From Flavobacteriales bacterium (GTDB taxonomy: Bacteria; Bacteroidota; Bacteroidia; Flavobacteriales; Flavobacteriaceae): a stretch of 10,906 nt of DNA. Where the stretch lies: NCBI GenBank assembly GCA_003229235.1, contig QIIH01000223.1, forward strand, positions 1 through 10,906, in the 5' to 3' direction. This document shows, piece after piece, positions 7,554 through 10,906 of this stretch (position 1 is its first letter; every line of letters starts with the position of its first letter). Under the pieces are notes generated by a model. It ran no database searches, was not told where the DNA came from, and saw only the letters and a program-made list of their open reading frames with translations. The position numbers and the translations under genes were made by a program.

Positions 7554-8933
7554 ATGAACACTAAACGATTTTTAAAGCCAATTTTATTTGTTTATGCAAG
7601 CACTTGGCTTTTTTCCTTGCTGTTTTTTCTAATCCAAATAGGAGGACGAAATACTTCGGTTTCAGAAATGCTCGCATTCTATAGCCGTTTTATTACTTCT
7701 ATGCAAGGACTCATTATTCTGCATGTATTTTTTATTCTTTTATTCCTTGTCTATTTTCTTGGCAGGTACTTTATTAATCTATACAAGAGCAAAGGGCCAA
7801 TTGTTTGTTTTAAAAGATTGTTGGTACGATTGATTTTTCCTGTAGGCCTTATTGTATTTGGAATAAAAGAAATTATCTCGTACCACAGTACAGAAGTTTA
7901 TGATTATACTTGGAATACCGCCATAGAAAATAAGAACCCAATGGCGGTTGCGCATTATAAAAAGGATCAAAAACACAGGGGGATGACCGTATACAGAATA
8001 GGCCGTAGCAGAGATTTTCCTTTAGACAGCCTTGTGTCGAGTAATATAGAATGGATAGCGGTTTTGCCTTATTTTTATCAGCAGAACGAATCGACAGATT
8101 CTATCGAGCGTGGCCCAAATAGAGATGGTTGGAGCCGCAGAGATTCAAGTTTTATTGCCGGAATTAAACGCATCAAGGAGAAAGGGTTTAAAGTGTTTTT
8201 GAAACCACATTTATGGTTAGGTGATGGATGGCGTTCTAATATCAACTTTAAAAACCCAAAACAATGGGATAATTGGTTCGAATCCTATAAAAAAACTATG
8301 CTACATTACGCAAAAATGGCCGAACTCACTAACAGCGAAATGCTTTGCATCGGCACCGAACTTAAAACCTCCGTTATTGCTAAACCAGAGGCTTGGAATA
8401 AATTAATTGCTCAAATTCGTTCTATTTATAGTGGCAAATTAACCTATGCTGCCAACTGGGACGACGAGCTTGATGCAGTCCCCTTTTGGGGTCAAATGGA
8501 CTATATTGGAGTGCAGGCATATTTTCCTTTAACAAAAGACAGCTATCCAAGTTTAAAACAAATAAAAGATGGTTGGAAGCCACATAAAGCGCGCTTGGAA
8601 GCATTGGCAAGGCAATATGGCAAAAAGGTATTGTTTACAGAAATTGGTTATAAAAAAGACTCTGATGCAACAGTTAGACCTTGGGAATGGGGCTCAAGGT
8701 TTTCGAGGTTGTTCGTTGCAAAATCAGAAAAAACTCAAACATTAGCTTTCGAAGCCCTTTACAGTGAATTTTGGCATCTCGATTGGTTTGCTGGTTCGTA
8801 TATCTGGCAATGGCAGGCAAGCGGAAATTTTGCAGTTAAAGGAAGCCCTGCTCAAAATAAAATCGCCGAATGGTATAATAAAGTAATTAAACAACCTGCC
8901 CCAGAGCAAATTATAAATAGCGCTCTTCGATAA
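7554..8933 (+). CDS. Membrane-anchored GH113-type glycoside hydrolase
   Basis: A 459-residue protein with three N-terminal membrane helices (about 8-29, 51-73 and 89-109) followed by a TIM-barrel domain (about 140-445) resembling glycoside hydrolase family 113, whose characterised members are beta-1,4-mannanases. Barrel landmarks are IAVLPYFYQ (168-176), VFLKPHLWLGDGW (214-226), CIGTELK (265-271; E269 likely acid/base), YAANWD (298-303), DYIGVQAYFPL (316-326), FTEIGY (361-366; E363 likely nucleophile) and YIWQWQ (416-421). There is no signal peptide apart from the helices, so the domain is tethered to the inner membrane; its side cannot be fixed from sequence. No transporter or SusCD genes adjoin it, so a cell-envelope or glycan-remodelling role is as likely as dietary mannan use. 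The ATG start is clear. The 3' end overlaps the convergent DinB-family gene by 23 bp. Fold confidence is high; substrate confidence is low. Confidence 0.86.
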   Translation: MNTKRFLKPILFVYASTWLFSLLFFLIQIGGRNTSVSEMLAFYSRFITSMQGLIILHVFFILLFLVYFLGRYFINLYKSKGPIVCFKRLLVRLIFPVGLIVFGIKEIISYHSTEVYDYTWNTAIENKNPMAVAHYKKDQKHRGMTVYRIGRSRDFPLDSLVSSNIEWIAVLPYFYQQNESTDSIERGPNRDGWSRRDSSFIAGIKRIKEKGFKVFLKPHLWLGDGWRSNINFKNPKQWDNWFESYKKTMLHYAKMAELTNSEMLCIGTELKTSVIAKPEAWNKLIAQIRSIYSGKLTYAANWDDELDAVPFWGQMDYIGVQAYFPLTKDSYPSLKQIKDGWKPHKARLEALARQYGKKVLFTEIGYKKDSDATVRPWEWGSRFSRLFVAKSEKTQTLAFEALYSEFWHLDWFAGSYIWQWQASGNFAVKGSPAQNKIAEWYNKVIKQPAPEQIINSALR

Positions 8934-9429
8934 TTTTTACATGCCAGCGTTCGTGCGCCAATGTCATAAATCCAACAGCCCCTGCAGTTAGTGGGGCATT
9001 ACTCGCCGTTCCAATAAAGTTAAGATTTTCTGCATCTAAACTCTCTAAAAGTGACTCAGAATATGTGCGTGTTGCCTCATATTCACTTAGGAGACTTTCC
9101 ATTGTCTTTTTTTGTGCGCCAGAAGGAATAATATAGTCGTCTTGCTCAAAGCCAGAAAGAGGTGAAGCATCGGCACGCGCAAAGCGGAAGGCTCTATACA
9201 TAAAAATGCGTTCTGTGTCGATAATATGCTGAAGAACTTCTTTTATTGTCCATTTACCATCTTCATAACTATGATTGTGTAGTTCTGATGGAATTGCTTC
9301 AAAAAAGGCCTTAACTTGTCCTTTTTGCTCCTTGAGAGACGAAAATAACTCGGTAGTAGATTCTAATAAATCGAAATACCTTTGAAAATATGGAGGATAT
9401 TGATCTGAATTAAGTTGATTTAAAGTCAT
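8911..9429 (-). CDS. DinB-superfamily protein (DinB_2 type)
   Basis: A 172-residue four-helix-bundle protein of the DinB/YfiT-like superfamily, cytoplasmic, with no signal peptide. The conserved block GKWTIKEVLQHIIDTERIF (58-76) is typical of the DinB_2 branch. The three expected metal ligands are present: H68 in LQHIID, and H159 and H163 in the C-terminal AHERWHVKII helix. Members bind a divalent metal, and some act as thiol-dependent (bacillithiol or similar) transferases; many have no known role. Nothing here identifies the substrate, and despite the name there is no evidence of DNA-damage control. ATG start with no close operon partner. The terminal 23 bp overlap the convergent GH113 gene, so neither gene has room for its own terminator outside the other's coding sequence. 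Confidence 0.88.
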   Translation of the reverse strand: MTLNQLNSDQYPPYFQRYFDLLESTTELFSSLKEQKGQVKAFFEAIPSELHNHSYEDGKWTIKEVLQHIIDTERIFMYRAFRFARADASPLSGFEQDDYIIPSGAQKKTMESLLSEYEATRTYSESLLESLDAENLNFIGTASNAPLTAGAVGFMTLAHERWHVKIIEERYL

Positions 9430-9469
9430 GGTTCACAGATTTAAATTGATTTGTTTGTTGCTTGGTCGT

Positions 9470-9535
9470 AAAAAAAAAGAACGCTCCTGAAAGTTATGTC
9501 AAAATTACCACAAAAAAGACATAATATCAGGAGCG
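9470..9535 (-). terminator. Rho-independent terminator with long two-part stem
   Basis: The arms CGCTCCTGA (9482-9490) with TCAGGAGCG (9527-9535), and TTATGTC (9494-9500) with GACATAA (9518-9524), form a 16-bp stem. It is broken by a small internal loop (AAG versus TA) and has a 17-nt apical loop. On the minus strand it is followed by TTC and then nine T (9478-9470). It lies about 85 bp beyond the stop of the lipoprotein gene at 9621 and ahead of the DinB-family gene, so it most likely ends the lipoprotein transcript. Confidence 0.8.
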
Positions 9536-9561
9536 CAGCAACAACACTAATCTGCTTACTA

Positions 9562-9585
9562 ACCGTATAAAAAATACCGTATAAA
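9562..9585. repeat. Short direct repeat ACCGTATAAA x2
   Basis: Two exact 10-bp copies (9562-9571 and 9576-9585) with a 14-bp period lie in the trailer between the lipoprotein stop and its terminator. They may be chance or a small binding site; nothing else supports a role. Confidence 0.35.
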
Positions 9586-9620
9586 CCAACCGAGCAAACA
9601 GTGTACAAAATTTTTCTTAA

Positions 9621-10586
9621 TCATTGTTTTGTAAATCGAATTCTAGAGGGTTGGGTTCCGACACCACAACTACCGTCCCATCCTTCGTACCCCTCGACAA
9701 ACCATAGTTCAAAAACGCTATCGTCGTTCAAATCTGCTGGCGCATTAACCGTCCCAGGCCCTAATAATACTGGAGCTCCAGATATGCCGCAAGCTCCAAT
9801 CACGCTAGATAGCTGGTTTTTACCAAATACCATCTCGTCACAAACCACACTAAATTCATAATCTCGAGGCAACTCATTAGTTGGGTGCGATAATATATGC
9901 TTTAACGGAATCACTCGTACCGTGTTTGAATGTCCTTTTGTTATTTCTACCAATTTTGGGTCTCCAAAAGTTGGTCCAAAAGGCCCATCTAATACGCTAC
10001 TGTAAAGATAAGTACCGGTGAAATCGTCTTCGTTTATAGGTTCTACCACGTTAATTATATAACAATACGGAGAACTAAAAAAAGTATTAAATGCCAGTAT
10101 AATCGAACTCGCATTTCCGGTTGAAAAAGAACGTCCATCGGTTAATCGAACAATCAGCCTGATTAAAAACTGATCTTTGCACTCGATAACAGATTGAGAT
10201 ATTCCTACTGCAGTGGTCAATTGATTGTAAGAATACTCTAATGTTGTTCTTGGCAATCCTTGACCAATTCTTGTAAAATTGGCTGCCGGTATTGATTCGA
10301 CTAGTATCTCATTTGTTGAGAAGTCGCCACCAGCAAGTGTATTGTCTTTAAAAGTTACTAAAACATCCAGACTTTCTAGGAGGTCGCCGTTTTCATTGTC
10401 TTGTTCTTCTACATCAATACTAAATAAACTATTAGTATCGTTAATGTCAAATTCGGAATTATTAATACTTAATGTGCGTATAACGGCTCCGTATTCTAAA
10501 TTTTGAGTAACAATGTCTATCGCTTTATCGTCGTCTGAACATGCCAAGACAGTTAAGCATAAAAGCATAGTAAAAATCCTTCTCAT
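9621..10586 (-). CDS. Surface lipoprotein, SusD-locus-associated type, function unknown
   Basis: A 321-residue lipoprotein. Starting at the ATG (10586-10584) the signal is MRRIFTMLLCLTVLAC, with the lipidated Cys at residue 16. The following Ser-Asp-Asp-Asp resembles the acidic export signal that sends Bacteroidota lipoproteins to the cell surface. An upstream in-frame TTG at 10592 adds only two residues and is less likely. The rest is beta-rich and soluble, in two parts. The first, about 30-185, contains the FDINDTNSLFSIDVEEQD, VTFKDN and LTDGRSFS segments. The second, about 190-321, begins at DDFTGTYLY and ends with SCGVGTQPSRIRFTKQ. From memory this two-part layout recurs in lipoproteins next to SusC/SusD nutrient-uptake pairs in flavobacteria; no such pair lies within the window, so this is inference. 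It is 97 bp downstream of a partial gene on the same strand, possibly the same operon. Confidence 0.8.
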   Translation of the reverse strand: MRRIFTMLLCLTVLACSDDDKAIDIVTQNLEYGAVIRTLSINNSEFDINDTNSLFSIDVEEQDNENGDLLESLDVLVTFKDNTLAGGDFSTNEILVESIPAANFTRIGQGLPRTTLEYSYNQLTTAVGISQSVIECKDQFLIRLIVRLTDGRSFSTGNASSIILAFNTFFSSPYCYIINVVEPINEDDFTGTYLYSSVLDGPFGPTFGDPKLVEITKGHSNTVRVIPLKHILSHPTNELPRDYEFSVVCDEMVFGKNQLSSVIGACGISGAPVLLGPGTVNAPADLNDDSVFELWFVEGYEGWDGSCGVGTQPSRIRFTKQ

Positions 10587-10683
10587 ACCCAAATAAAATT
10601 TTTAATTGATTAGGATGAAAGTACCACAGTTAGGTAGTAAAAAGGTGCAACCCGATAAATGTTTACTTAGATAAATGGGCGTT

Positions 10684-10906
10684 TTACTCTTGAGCTTTAT
10701 AAATAACAAAGCTGGCGCGTACACCTGTGGCTAGATTCCACTCGTTTGAGAAAAGTAAGGTTCCTTCGTCGTCAATAATTATGAACTCGGCAGTATTTGG
10801 ACCAGAAGCACCTTGGTTTAATGCTTCAATTTCAATTTTATTAGTACCAGGGTCTAAGAACAATTCAAATTCTTTAAATTTTCCTGTTAGATTAATTCCA
10901 GGAACC
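10684..10906 (-). CDS. C-terminal fragment of an unrecognised protein
   Basis: The open frame enters from the right edge and gives 73 residues before a TAA stop (10686-10684). The fragment is beta-rich: FKEFELFLDPGTNKIEIEAL, then SGPNTAEFIIIDDEGTLLF, SNEWNLATGVRASFVIYK and a final AQE. It reads as a single compact beta-sandwich-like tail with a calcium- or carbohydrate-domain flavour, but I cannot name the family. There is no type IX sorting signal at the end. It lies on the same strand as, and 97 bp upstream of, the surface lipoprotein. The start and most of the protein lie outside the window. Confidence 0.7.
   Translation of the reverse strand, partial: VPGINLTGKFKEFELFLDPGTNKIEIEALNQGASGPNTAEFIIIDDEGTLLFSNEWNLATGVRASFVIYKAQE

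Noticed and set aside
10587..10592. Upstream TTG start for the surface lipoprotein
   Set aside because: It extends the signal by only two residues; the ATG at 10586 gives a normal MRR... lipoprotein signal.

Overview
The window looks like chromosomal DNA of a member of the Bacteroidota, most likely a (marine) flavobacterium. The DNA is AT-rich, and no Shine-Dalgarno sequences are visible before the starts. Lipoprotein signal peptides end in Cys followed by Ser-Asp-Asp-Asp, one exported protein is cut after a typical '...FGQ' signal, and the gene families are typical of that group. This taxonomic call is an inference from protein style, not a database match.

Layout from left to right. At the left edge is the 5' part of a small lipoprotein gene on the minus strand (1-308). 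It is separated by about 270 bp, in which I saw no clear promoter motif, from a divergent CPA1/NhaP-type Na+/H+ antiporter (579-1817, plus). The antiporter converges, 10 bp stop to stop, with a minus-strand pair: a GQAPG-type uracil-DNA glycosylase-family protein (3100-3675) followed at once by a type II NADH dehydrogenase (1828-3093). Next on the minus strand is a two-gene unit whose reading frames overlap by 8 bp. It comprises a large exported protein of unknown function with a C-terminal beta-barrel-like region (4732-7350) and a trypsin-fold serine protease without a signal peptide (3885-4739). It ends at a rho-independent terminator (3749-3778). Related 18-bp dyad motifs lie on both sides of this unit (3849-3866 and 7475-7492).

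Divergent from it is a membrane-anchored GH113-type glycoside hydrolase (7554-8933, plus). Its 3' end overlaps that of a DinB-family protein (8911-9429, minus) by 23 bp. A strong hairpin and T-run (9470-9535) probably terminates a surface lipoprotein gene (9621-10586, minus) of a type I associate with flavobacterial SusC/SusD loci. At the right edge is the C-terminal piece of another minus-strand protein (10684-10906).

Most of the window is ordinary flavobacterial housekeeping and envelope content: ion homeostasis, respiratory NADH oxidation, base-excision repair and glycan handling. The part that fits no pathway I can name is the exported-protein/protease unit at 3885-7350, which is the best candidate for an undescribed system. 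No RNA genes, insertion sequences, CRISPR arrays, prophage genes or origins were seen. There is no gene-free stretch longer than about 300 bases.
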